Of a DNA stretch of 64,000 nucleotides, positions 36,301-46,439 are shown piece after piece. Under the pieces are notes generated by a model. The model searched no databases. It saw only the letters and a list, made by a program, of their open reading frames with translations, and was not told the origin of the DNA. Location: the NCBI GenBank assembly GCA_007258455.2, contig VDFB02373365.1, forward strand, positions 225,584,194 through 225,648,193, read 5' to 3'. A program made the position numbers and the translations under genes. This stretch comes from Sequoia sempervirens (lineage: Eukaryota; Streptophyta; Pinopsida; Cupressales; Cupressaceae). Every line of letters begins with the position of its first letter. Within the stretch, counting starts at the first letter, position 1.

Positions 36301-37686
36301 CTTACCTTTTTTCATATTAAATACCACTTTCTCCAACTCAGGTAACAAGATAGGACATAAGAGAGTCCCATTCATCTCAGAAGAGACCAGGTGGGGAATA
36401 CAATCCATGATGGCCTGCTCCTCAGCCTGGGCAGCAATAATCTCCCTAGAAAAGAGGTTTGAAAAATAATTGACTGCCTCCCTGGAAATATCAGCATAGG
36501 ACGAGAGTTGAGCCCCATCCTGCGCAACAAGAGAGGAGATAGAATTTCCTTGTCTTCGAGCCTTAACTGAATTATGAAAGAAAGCAGTGTTCCTGTCCCC
36601 CTCCTGAAGCCAATCAATACGAGATTTTTGCTTCCAGAAGATCTCTTCCCGAAGTTCCCACTCTTCTAAACCCTTCAGAGCCAAGGACTCAGCCATACTA
36701 AGGGCAGAGGTCAACCCCTGGTCCCGAATCTGACGAGTGATAGTATCCAACTTGGACTGGGCAGCCATCTTCTGAGCTTGAAGGTTCCCAAAACATTGTT
36801 TATTCCATCTCTTAAGTCTAAACTTCACATGCTGAAGCCACTTGCTAAAAGTGAACATGGCTGTCCCATGAGCAGGCATCCCCTCATGCCACCAATCCAG
36901 CATAAGCTCCTGGAGAGATGGATCTCTTAACCACATCAATTGAAATTTGAAGGAGGGATTTTTGGTGACACCATAAGTGGTGACAGAAAGTTTTATGGGC
37001 CAATGATCAGAGCCCCTCCAATCAAGAATTTCAGAGCTGGTCGTCAACCTACTATTCAACCAATAACAGGAGACAAGAAATCTATCAAGCCTTTCAGAGA
37101 TAGCCTCCACACCACATCTCCTATTATTCCAGGTAAAGACCCCATTGGAAGGCTTCACATCAATGAGATTCAAGAAACCAATCATATCCCTGAGAAGATT
37201 AGCAGAAGGGTCTAACTTGGCTAACCCACCACGTTTTTCATCTAAGCAAGTAACAGCATTAAAATCACCAGCCATAATCCATGGGAGATATGGGTCCAAG
37301 GCTCGGATGAAACGAATGTGGGCCCAGAGATTTAACTTACCTGAAAGATCCGTAGGAGCATAAATATTGGATAAGAGAAACCTTTCTCCAGTAACAAAAC
37401 TAGAAGCAATCAGAGAAATGGAAGACCGACTAGACATCCAGCATAAGGGGGAAACTTTCCTTGGGTTCCAGAAGCAAGCCACACCCCCTGCACTGTTCAA
37501 AGCACCTACCCCCTGCCAATTGCCTTGGGGCCAGATACGCGAAGCACAATTAGCAAGCCCGTCAACAGTAAGCTTAGTTTCCTGGATAAAGACTACATCC
37601 GGAGACTGAGATTCAATTAATCTACGAACAGCCTTTTGTCTAGGGATGCTGTTCAACCCCCTTACATTCCAAGATAGAACAATCAT
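33395..37686 (-). pseudogene. LINE ORF2: endonuclease, reverse transcriptase, zf-RVT, RNase H (one frameshift)
   Basis: The first 1107 residues (37686 to about 34366) are open. They hold an APE endonuclease (N7, E36 in QETKL, D141 in GDFN, H228 in SDHW) and the RT (D591 in KLDMSKAYD, RGLRQGDPLSP, FVDD at 696-699 where most plant LINEs have FADD). A one-base frameshift near 34364-34372 moves the rest into the next frame (34432-33395): zf-RVT knuckle (CLLCSHSEECSSHLFFLC) and RNase H with NTDGSSRGNPG, MEAL, ESDSQ and KVADCLAK. It nicks DNA and primes reverse transcription. Without the shift it would be about 1430 residues. Its ATG overlaps the ORF1 stop as ATGA (37683-37686). Confidence 0.93.
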
Positions 37687-39065
37687 TTATGGGGGTGAGA
37701 GAAATGGGAATCAATGGGCTTCACAGACCCAGACTCAACCAAAGTATCACCCATAAGCTTAACCTTCTCTTGATCAGTCTTCCTTCCACTCTTTGACGGT
37801 TTATCAAGAGGCCCCTTTTTAAAGGATTTCTGCTGTAAGCCTAATGTAGGAGGAGCTTTGTTACCCCTCACAGGATCTGAGGCCCCCTTAGGAGTAGGGG
37901 GGTCAAGAACTACCGCAACAGAGTCTTTCAGAGTCTGTGATCCCTGCAAAACCCTGAAATCCTGAGCATGAGCCGAAGAGTCCATAGCCTTCTGATCCTT
38001 CTGATGAACCCCTGGAGATAGAATTTGATCCTCTTTCCTTGCATCATCATCTTGAGCATCTTGCAGACCCTTAGCCCCAAAAGAGAGCTCAACTGGAATA
38101 CCCTCCTCCTGGGTCAAATCCTCAAGAACCTCAAACCTGTTAAAGTTGCCTTCATTCTGCCTATCCATCCAAGATCTCTTCCTGCCCTTTCCTTTGTTAT
38201 GGGACTTGACCGGAATAAAACCCTCATTATCCATAGGTTCATTAGACATTGGAGCCTTTCCCTTGTCCCCCTTGGGAGGCCCAGAAGTAGCTAAGGGAGA
38301 GGGTTTAAACCTAGGACATTTGCGGTGCAAATGTCCATATTCATGGCAAATTCTGCATCTAAAGGGTAGGGTTTCATAATCCAACTGTTGGATCCAAGAA
38401 GAAGATCCCAGGCGAATTTCCATAGAGTCTGGTAATGGATTATTTAAATCAACTTCAACACAAATGCGGGCAAAAGAAATTACCTTACGATCTTGAGTTT
38501 GGGAAGCCGATCCCACAGGTTTTCCAAGAAGCAACGAGATTGAGTGAAGAATATCTTCCCTCCAGAATTCCAATGGAAGCCTCGGCAAACGAACCCACAC
38601 GGGAACCCGCGAAGGGATCTCCTCAGCAGAGTTGAATCCCATGTGCCAAGGTTTGATGAAAAGCCCTACCTGGTTAAAGAAATAAGGACCTCCTTCGAAT
38701 GCCCTATTCCTGTCGGACATGCTTGAAAAGACCACCAAAAAATAGTTATTAGCTGCCAGAATAATCTCCATATCACCTTCAGGGTTCCAAACCCTACGTG
38801 CCCAAGAATGCAAAACAGGTAGAGATAAACAAAGGCCCAAAAATTTGCAAATAAGAGCATGATTGCCCCAATATTCAACATCCTCCGAAACCTGCTCAGG
38901 TTGAATAACCAGAACTGGACGATCCTCGGATCTCTCCAAACAACCGTTTACTTTTCTTAAACGAAACATGCCTTTTGAAGGGGAAACACCTTCCCCAGAT
39001 TGGGGTTTACCAGTCTGGTCCTTATCGTTGACATGCAATAGAGAAGACGGCTCACCCATCTCCAT
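37683..39065 (-). CDS. LINE ORF1, RNA-binding protein (DUF4283 plus CCHC)
   Basis: An uninterrupted 460-residue ORF. I place the start at the ATG 39063-39065 (MEMGEPSSLL); the open frame extends only seven codons further upstream with a GTG. Residues about 55-220 form a DUF4283-type domain (LICKFLG, WNPEGDMEIILAANNYFLVVF, VPVWVRLPRLPLEFW), followed by a CCHC_4 knuckle CRICHEYGHLHRKC near residue 250 and a basic, Ser/Pro-rich tail (KSHNKGKGRKRSWMDR). ORF1 proteins of plant L1 elements bind LINE RNA. It is joined to ORF2 by the overlapping ATGA, suggesting termination-reinitiation. Confidence 0.92.
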   Translation of the reverse strand: MEMGEPSSLLHVNDKDQTGKPQSGEGVSPSKGMFRLRKVNGCLERSEDRPVLVIQPEQVSEDVEYWGNHALICKFLGLCLSLPVLHSWARRVWNPEGDMEIILAANNYFLVVFSSMSDRNRAFEGGPYFFNQVGLFIKPWHMGFNSAEEIPSRVPVWVRLPRLPLEFWREDILHSISLLLGKPVGSASQTQDRKVISFARICVEVDLNNPLPDSMEIRLGSSSWIQQLDYETLPFRCRICHEYGHLHRKCPRFKPSPLATSGPPKGDKGKAPMSNEPMDNEGFIPVKSHNKGKGRKRSWMDRQNEGNFNRFEVLEDLTQEEGIPVELSFGAKGLQDAQDDDARKEDQILSPGVHQKDQKAMDSSAHAQDFRVLQGSQTLKDSVAVVLDPPTPKGASDPVRGNKAPPTLGLQQKSFKKGPLDKPSKSGRKTDQEKVKLMGDTLVESGSVKPIDSHFSHPHK

Positions 39066-39082
39066 ATCACCGAAGGAAAGCT

Positions 39083-40173
39083 TCACAGATCTGCCTAGTT
39101 ACTTTCAACAGTATGATATGATTAGTGGGATACCTTGGAAGTCTTTATGGGGCCCTCTGGCAGCCATTAATCTGAATGTAGGAGAAATTTGGGAACTGAA
39201 TAAACGATGCCCCATTTTTCTTGATTAGCTCTTTTTCTTGGTCTGAAATCCTTGTGTGATCTACTCCTTGAAGCATTCTAGTAATGTGCATGGTGAATGC
39301 ATCATTCACCCTTCTATAACCTGAGCTTCCTAGGTGCAATTGAGGAAAAATCTCATAAATAACATCCTGTCCGAAGATTCCCTTTGTGCTCAATCCTTTG
39401 TAGGGGTGGAATCTTGCAAGTGCATAGACCAAATATGAAGTCATTGTGAAGGCCTTGGTCTGCAACACATTAGACAGTTGTTCATGAATCACTCTAGTAA
39501 TTATACCAGCCCAATGATAATCAGTCTTCTTCTGCTCCATCCTCACAATAACGTGGCACATCCAATTTTCAAACATGTCAGCATTCCTCAATCCAACCAC
39601 CCTATTGAGCAATGTGATGGCATCATAGTATTCCTTCTTGCACTTTTCTCTGAATAACTATTTGGGAAACTTGGATTAGTGAGACTTGGAATTCTCCAGC
39701 CAGGAATTGATAAGCTATTGTGACTTCATAGTCTGTTCATCGTAGAACTCCTGAGTTTCTGTCATGTTGAATGCCACCACATGAGATCTGTCCGACATAT
39801 CAAAGGTTTGGGCAATGGAAACAGGGTTGAGATTCACCACAACTCTCCCTTGAGGAACAATAATTCTTTGTGTATCCTGATCATAGTGCCTGGCCCACTC
39901 AAGGACAAGCTCATAGCACTGCACCATAGAAGGGAAACTAGCTACATGTGACAAGCCTGATTCCTTCATTCTTCTAGCCACCAAAGGAAGATCCTCTATT
40001 TCCATTCTTCCTGTAAGCTCTTCATAATCCCACAGCCCCACATTGGTAACAATTACCTCAGACCAGACATAAGTGATTTTACTCTCAGGGATCTTACTCT
40101 TGATGTCCATCTTAATCTTTTCTACATCAAATACTGAGGATCCCTCCATTGTCCTGCTAGGTTGAGCCTGCAC
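39083..40173 (-). pseudogene. ORF1 upstream of gag in right Tat-like LTR (cut by LINE)
   Basis: Two open stretches in one frame, 40173-39715 and 39612-39145, with stops between. The likely ATG is near 40149 (MEGSSVFDVEKIKM). Readable parts: ESKITYVWSEVIVTNVGLWD, CYELVLEWARHYDQDTQRII, RVVVNLNPVSIAQTFD, MTSYLVYALARFHPYKGLS, YRRVNDAFTMHITRML. The C-terminal end is at 33167-33263 beyond the LINE, and the frame is kept across the insertion. No known domain is recognised; position suggests ORF1 of Tat/Ogre type. Confidence 0.6.
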
Positions 40174-40296
40174 TCAATATGAAAATCATAGTAAAAACCA
40201 CAGGAAAGCAATGTTAATCCATCAAAACACCGTTAGAATAAACCTCATACAATCAAGGTGTTATTAAAATTCATATAAAATGATCTTGATAAACTT

Positions 40297-40790
40297 CGGG
40301 TTTCAGGACCACCCGCAGAATCTGGGCCAAATGGATTCCAACAGAAAAATCATGAAAACACCTACTAACAATTAAATCCGATCATTATAAATCAATAAAC
40401 TAGATAGGATATCACAAGATAGCATGAATAAATCATAAAATGCATCAAAAATCATTAATAAATCATGTCATTGCCTATTCCATCATATTCCATCAAATTT
40501 CGGGAAAATCTGCTAGAGACAGATTTCCTTGAAGGTAGAGACACTTTGCAAATCCAGAAAATCCAGGTGACACAGGACTTTAGGAAAATTTGGGTGAGAC
40601 GAAAATCTGCGAATAGGGTAAAACTTCGAAAGCATGTAGATTTTGGGAAATCGAAGGAGGTCGGGAAAATCCAAAGTTGACAGAAATCCGCGGAATGTAT
40701 GAAATTCTAAAAATGATAGCGGATTCTGGGAAAATCTACCATAGACTGAAAATCTGTCGGAGATGAAAAATCCTGGACTAAGGACAAAAC
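40297..40790. repeat. Degenerate GGAAAATCC repeats in right Tat-like LTR
   Basis: The right-LTR counterpart of 20815-21320, with the same order of GGGAAAATC, GACRGAAATCCG and GGAAAATCC variants. A further pair lies at 41610-41645. Confidence 0.6.
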
Positions 40791-41866
40791 TCGAGCCACG
40801 ACATTAAAACACAATTTCGCACAGAACACCAGATCGATTATGAATTTCAAAGATTTAGGCCTAGGGAAAGTTTAATATGAGCTTTCTATGGATTCTCCTA
40901 GCACTCTAAGCCAATTCAAGAGCATTCTAAAGATAAATGGCAATGCCCTAAGTTTCAAACCCCATACATCCACCATTAGTTTACAGGTGAGCTCAAAATT
41001 TAAACGTTTTGACCTCTAAATCATCACGATGGGACTACTAACAACTCCCAGGAAAAATACATCAAAATGCAAACAAATGAAGGGCCGCAAAACTCACTTG
41101 GAAGATGACAAATAAAGCAATGCTGAACAACCCTAGAAATAAATGATAAAATATGTAGGAATTCGAACCCAAATGTTCTCATAACATCAACGTGCTATCC
41201 ACAATCATCAATTCAAAGTAAAGTAATCAGAAACATACCATTGTGAAATGGAAATCGATCTCAGAATCAACAAATGCGAAATTCAATGGCATCCACAAAG
41301 AATAGGGGCAGGAATGCGCAAGAAATCGCCACTCGAATCCGCAATTCACGAACCCAATGCCACAAATTCAACCAAGCACTCACAAGAATGCACTCCTTAG
41401 CTCAAATGATGGCAAGAAATAAGCATAATAGCATAATAATCATCTGAAATCACTTAAATACATCACTTGCCAAAGGTACATACGACATTAAATGCAATCG
41501 ACAAGACAGTCAGGAAACTCAGGAACCCGACAACAAGATGGAATTCAGAAAAAATTGGCCCACACAGAAATCCATGAAGACCGAAAATCTTCGAACGATA
41601 GCGCATAGTCGGAGTCCGAGCAGGATCCTGGAAAATCCACCTGGGGTGGAAAGTCCCGAACTTCAGCAAAAACTCGAACTTGGCCCAGAACTTAAGTTTT
41701 TCAATGAATAACTTAGGGGAACCACCAAGGCCATCAAAATGAACATTTAAGCACATGCCAAAATAAGACAAAACCTCAAAATGAAATGGCCAAGAGACCA
41801 AAACCAAACCGAAAGAGGGTCCTTGCTTTTAGCGAGGCGTGTGTGCAAAAATTGCACAACAAGACC

Positions 41867-42413
41867 TAATACAAAAATTATTCGACTATGTATCCATATT
41901 CGGACACATGTACCTCAAAACATCATGCCAAATGGAATCCATACTATATTGACATATGTCAATATCTCCTTAAGACCGCAAATCCAAAAACTTATCCACA
42001 AAGAAGTACAGAATCTCCCACTCATATACACTGTACAGGAAATAACTATAACTTGTTAGGATGAACTTCTATTACTTACATCTCTCAAACCAAGAGCCAA
42101 AACATCATAAAATTATGGAATAAAATACTTCTAACAACCAACAAAATAATGTTAGAAGTGTAGAGTGAAATTTTCAATCGTGGACCAGTGTGAACCTAAA
42201 CACTGAATTATTGATTACACAAAATTAACAAAGTCGACACTTAGTCAATTTTCCATCACAACCAACTTTACTAGATCAAACCATCTTGCAAAAATGTCTT
42301 TCACAAATACTTCAAAACCTGTTAGAACCAACCAAAATGATCTACAATGATATACACCATGATCTCCACATCAAGATACAATGTTGACATTAATGACAAC
42401 ACTACAACACAGT
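41867..42413 (-). repeat. Element X, 5' LTR, middle part
   Basis: Resumes the X LTR after the Tat-like insertion and its AGACC duplication. It aligns with 378-447 and 8212-8690. It is cut again at 42413 by a solo LTR. Confidence 0.88.
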
Positions 42414-43616
42414 TTTTGGAAGCCTTGCAACATGAGCATGCAATATGGATGGTTGTGTTGGTTGTTTCTATGTTTTCATTGATGTCAACATGGTACTAAA
42501 TACATGGCAATGATTATATAGGAAGTTTTCTTGGTTTACCAAAAAAATTTCTCTGCCAATAATACTTCTTTGTGATGGATCAATATGTTGGTATTTGAGC
42601 CTGTAACTCATCACAAGATCTGATATGACTCTAATCTCCTAACCATGTTCTATTGACTCATTTAGACTACTTTTTCTTGGATCTTGAGATGTTCTTTTGA
42701 CTATGAATAGGAAGTTATCTCTAACAGAGTTCAACTCTATATCCTATTACTGTTCTGTGTGTGGTGTACTATGTGGGAGACTCGACATTCTACTAAGGTG
42801 AACATTCTTATACTGTGGTTGTGCTGACAAACTCTTTACTAGTAGTATGATGGGAAATTAATGTGTTCTCAGATCTAGAAGGTGTTTTCTTTGAGGATTA
42901 TTTTGTTGGTTTCAAGAATTGTTTTTAAGTCTTGATTGACTCAGTGAATACAATATATTATGAAGACTAATAACTGACTTGACATAATGCACTACATGGA
43001 TAAAATGTTTGAATCTTATATGGTGCCAACTTAATTGATGAATAAAATATACTTGTATATATATAAGGAAGTGGAAAGAGAAGAAAGAGTGTGTGGAAGA
43101 AGAAGGAAGAGAGCAAGAAAAAAAAGTGTGAATATGTGTGTGCGAGCAAGTGAACAAAGGAGAAGATTAGAGCCTAAATTATTTATCAATAGTACAAATT
43201 TGTTGAGCAATGTAGTGATTTTTATTTCTGAGCTTCAACAGAACTAAACCATGCACATTGAAGGTGTATTCCATCAATTCATTCTTTTGGTAGTAAGCCA
43301 CTATCATTGTAGCTTGGTAGTGAGCCATCTTTTGTACTCATGTTGTGAGCCTTTCAAAGATAGTGAGTCCTAACAATGAGCCCTGTAATATTTTGTATTT
43401 GGATATAATATATTGTGAGTTAACCATCTTTGTGGTTTTTCCCTTGTTGGGTTTTCCACGTAAAAATATTGGTGTTTGTGTGTGTGATTGCATTGACTTT
43501 CTTTTATGTTCTCTCTTGCTAATTCAGTCAAAATAGTAATAATGATTAAGTGGATTTTATTATTAGTTTGTGGAATACTGATTCATCCCCCCTCTTAGTA
43601 TTCCAAATGTTCAACA
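42414..43616 (+). mobile_element. Copia-type solo LTR, 1.2 kb
   Basis: Interrupts the X 5' LTR. It ends TTCAACA (43616), preceded by 'gattcatcccccctcttagtattc'-like sequence that matches the reverse complement of the X LTR start (14319-14360). It starts at a mutated TG (TTTTGGAAG where TGTTGGAAG is expected). The duplication is imperfect: ACAGT at 42409-42413, ATAGT at 43617-43621; the empty X LTR has ATAGT near 8685. A TATA box (TATATATATAAGG, 43056-43068) supports a plus orientation. No internal region is present. Confidence 0.8.
43056..43068 (+). promoter_or_regulatory. Candidate TATA box of the copia solo LTR
   Basis: Reads TATATATATAAGG, about 640 bases into the LTR. It is followed by purine-rich sequence and, 370 bases later, by the motif conserved with the X LTR. 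Confidence 0.45.
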
Positions 43617-43621
43617 ATAGT

Positions 43622-43688
43622 AATATACCTTGTGCTTATCCCTTATGCCCATGTTTCCAGCAATAGCATCAATGACATTCTTCCAACA
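43622..43688 (-). repeat. Element X, 5' LTR, last part
   Basis: Matches 8690-8753 and ends CCAACA at 43688. The 3' neighbour TATCT (43689-43693) would be one copy of the X target duplication; its partner lies outside the window. Confidence 0.85.
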
Positions 43689-44229
43689 TATCTCACACAA
43701 CACTAGAGATATTTATGTGTCAATATTCCCTAATATCCATTATATGTCAAAATAGAGTAAACCCTTGAGGTAGGGTAACACCATACAATAATCCTTATGG
43801 AAGAAGCCACTCCACACTATATCTCCAAGAGATCCCAAATATTATATCATACTTCACATATATATTACAATGATAATCACCTCCTTTATATATACCTCCT
43901 AATAATGCAATGGAAGGGTAATCCTAATGAAGGCCTACTCAACTTTTGATATAATTAATTACACAAGTTATTCACATGACTCAATATAACTAACTTAAGA
44001 GATGTGTGCCACATTTTGGCATCTTCATCCATCTAAATACATTATAATAACATATCCCTAGGTACATACTCAAGGATGAGGTAGAGTCTTGGGAGGATTT
44101 CAAGCTCACATGCTTTAATTCTCACAAATATGTAACGTAGTGAGTTCAAGTTGCATGCTTACACATGTGGAAGAATGAAGAATGGATAGGAAACTTGTCA
44201 CATGATGGAAAGTTTGAGATTTTGAATAT

Positions 44230-44470
44230 TTAATAATAGATTAAATATTATTGGTGGCTAACGATGGATAATTAATTAATTAATCAATGCAAAAGGATTT
44301 AGAGAGACATGGACTATTTAATTAATTAACCTTAAAGAAGAAGTGGAAGAAAAATTAATTAAATAATTATTTATTTAATTATTTGTGAAAATAAGGATTA
44401 ATTAAATAACAAATTATTTAATTATTCATGAGAATGTAGAAAAATGGTGGATTGTGGGGATAATTATCTA
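44230..44470. repeat. TTAATTAA-rich, self-complementary patch
   Basis: Repeated variants of TTAATTAA and ATTAATTAAATAA occur at 44262-44292, 44308-44332 and 44352-44425. They could fold into AT hairpins. No target duplication or clear terminal inverted repeat was identified. Confidence 0.4.
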
Positions 44471-44569
44471 ATTATTAAATAAGGAAAATATTGATTCCAG
44501 TGTTAGCAATAAATTTTTAGACATCTAAACCTTTCTTACACCTCGCATTTAGTTTTTAATTTATTGTAT

Positions 44570-44880
44570 ATTATGCATTTAGGATAAGATAAGCTTGGAT
44601 AGATATGTATCTACCTAGGTAGGTTATGCTTGCATTATGTGATGTGCATTTTACTTGTTTGATAGAGATATACTACACATGTGACTACATATCCTTTTAT
44701 TCAATATTATCTATATATATACATATATTGGTGATGTGTCTTATGTACCACCTATTGCTCTCATTTAAGAATATATTTACATTTCTTCCTCTATTTTGGA
44801 ATGGAAAATCCATCATTTTTTGTAATCTTTAATTCTATATTTACTTTTGTGCCTTGACCTTGTAAATAAATTATAAGACT
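44570..44880 (+). repeat. Diverged repeat, copy 1 (partner 53735-54040)
   Basis: Shares with 53735-54040 the ordered blocks ATAGGATAAG/AGGATAAGATAAG, TAGGTAGGTTAT, TAGAGATATACTAC/TAGATATGTACTA, TGTGACTA, and GAATATATTTACAT/AATATATTTGCAT. Identity is low by eye. It could be an old LTR pair or two dispersed repeat copies. Confidence 0.45.
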
Positions 44881-45328
44881 TTTACTTTACCAAATCTCAT
44901 ATGGTATCAAATAATTCTATACCAACTCTCAAATCATATCAAATTATTTGATTATTTGAGGCTATTCCATCTCTATTGAAGATAGAAATTTTTTTGAGAA
45001 CTTAGTATGCTCTTCTATTGCATCCTTGAACAATATGGAGAGTTAGAAAAGTTTTAAATAGAGATCAAAATCACGAGTTTCATTTGTGGCATTATTTAAC
45101 AATTACATTTGGTGAATAGTGGAGTAGCTCAAAATGTATATCATTGTGTTAGATAATTTGACATCACTAATTTTACCTCTCATTTCATTTGAATTGAGCT
45201 TTAGAGGTGACATTTCCAAGGGTTTCAAGCGATTATTTTCTATTGGTCATCTGCAAATCACTTAGTATTAAGAGCATTTTGGACTAAATCTAACCTTGTA
45301 ATTATATCCAAAATACCCAAATACTTAT

Positions 45329-45985
45329 TGATGAGGGAGCAAACCCGAGACACAGAAAATGATGAAACAACTAGATAAATTTATTATTATTTATAATGGA
45401 ACTTCTTACATGTAGAGGATCACAAATCCTCAAGCTCTGCAATACATGCAAGCTACAGAAAATTACAAAAAAATTATAGTATTTTCCCCTTTCGCAGCAT
45501 GCAAACTCTTTCCCCAAAAAGCTACCAAAAATCAAAAATCCTGCCCATAAATAAAGCTCCTTTCCAATTTGGAGCCAAAACAACATTCAAATTTGATTTT
45601 TGGCGGTTTGGTGCCCAAATTACAATTTGAAATTCAAATTTAAATTCACATTCGAAAATTAGCACATTTCTAAAAATGCACCAACTTTCGGAAGCCATAA
45701 CTTTTAATCTGACCGTCGAATTTTCAATGATTATACCTTTTCGGAAAGCTCTCGAAAAGATGATGTGGCACAAAGTAGTGCCTATGGCCAACTACTTTGG
45801 GTTTTCACAAATTTTCGGGCCCATCCGGAGCCTCTAAGGGCCTCAAATTTGGCTTTGAATATTTTAATAGCTAAAGGGGTATCCAGAAATGCAAAACATT
45901 TAAGAAACAACCAATGGGAAATTAAAATCTTTCATTTTTTAGGTGATGCAGGATTGCCCTTACACCACTAGATGCTCCTGCATCA
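45329..45985 (-). repeat. 3' LTR of chromovirus copy 2
   Basis: 657 bases, TGATGAGGGAGC to GCTCCTGCATCA. It pairs with 50665-51320. The minus-strand sequence just before it (TTGGGTGTT) is only a weak polypurine tract. Confidence 0.93.
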
Positions 45986-46009
45986 AACACCCAAGGTAAT
46001 TTGAGAAGT

Positions 46010-46430
46010 GACCCCATCACATCGCAGATGGTTGAGGAAAATTCAAGCGGTCAACCTCTGCTTTGGGAAGCTAGGATGAATCTTCCATAGGCCTTCCTCT
46101 CCATTTCACCAAATATTCTTCATAATGTCTATTTCTGGTACTCCTTCCCACACGACTATCCAGGATTGCTTCAATCTCCTCCTTCTTTGAAGTAGGTGTG
46201 GGAATGTTACACTGTTCTATTGCTGGACCATTCTTTGTGCCACCTTTGCGATACTCTATCAAATCTGCAATGTTGAACACAAGGGAAATTTTGACCCCAT
46301 CCGGCAACTCTACCTCATATGCCTTCCCTGAATCATGCCTCTTCAAAATTTTATAGGGACCGAACTTCTTCATCTTCAATTTTTTATAGGTTCCCACTGG
46401 AAACCTTTCCTTCCTTAAGTGGACCATCAC
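46010..46430 (-). pseudogene. Integrase C-terminus and chromodomain, chromovirus copy 2
   Basis: The open stretch 46071-46430 holds the integrase tail ([20 protein letters not shown]) and a chromodomain ([34 protein letters not shown]). Chromodomains of such elements are thought to guide integration to marked chromatin. The next codon, expected Trp, is a stop; homologous sequence runs on to about 46015. This domain defines the chromovirus lineage. Confidence 0.9.
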
Positions 46431-46439
46431 TTCATCACC

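Larger units (their letters stand above)
33282..39082 (-). mobile_element. L1-type LINE, nearly full length
   Basis: Minus-strand non-LTR retrotransposon with a poly(A) tail (T-run 33280-33293 on the plus strand) and an 18-bp target duplication, TCACAGATCTACCTAGTT at 33264-33281 and TCACAGATCTGCCTAGTT at 39083-39100, one mismatch. It interrupts ORF1 of the Tat-like right LTR; the left LTR (19575-19600) shows the empty site. It carries ORF1 and ORF2. Only about 17 bases precede the ORF1 start, so it may lack its 5' UTR. It is visibly GC-richer than its surroundings. Confidence 0.95.
15125..41861 (-). mobile_element. Giant Tat-like Ty3/gypsy element with 7.2-kb LTRs
   Basis: The element starts TGTTG (15125) and ends CAACA (41861) and is flanked by the duplication AGACC (15120-15124, 41862-41866). 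The X LTR at 372-390 shows the empty target (agaagacctaatg). Terminal direct repeats 15125-22403 and 28834-41861 (7.2 kb after removing the LINE) flank a 6.4-kb pol region. Minus-strand order inside is zinc knuckle, protease, RNase H, RT-RNase H, integrase, GPY/F. The protease type, the double RNase H and the lack of a chromodomain point to the Tat lineage. I found no convincing PBS or PPT at the inner repeat edges. All ORFs carry stops. Confidence 0.85.
28834..41861 (-). repeat. Right (5') LTR of the Tat-like element, interrupted by a LINE
   Basis: The direct repeat of 15125-22403, starting TGTTGATGATG and ending GCACAACA. Removing the LINE and one duplication (5819 bases) leaves about 7.21 kb. 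Same internal order as the left copy. Directly outside its inner edge the minus strand reads GATTCGATAGGAGGCAGC, which I cannot match to a tRNA 3' end. Confidence 0.85.
43694..45323. other. AT-rich unassigned DNA right of element X
   Basis: No ORF of interest on either strand. It includes a TTAATTAA-rich patch (44230-44470) and one half of a diverged repeat pair (44570-44880). It ends at the CTTAT duplication of chromovirus copy 2. Confidence 0.6.

Noticed and set aside
43035..43247. Plus-strand Arg/Glu-rich ORF
   Set aside because: It lies inside the copia solo LTR just after the TATA box, in purine-rich sequence; no family match.
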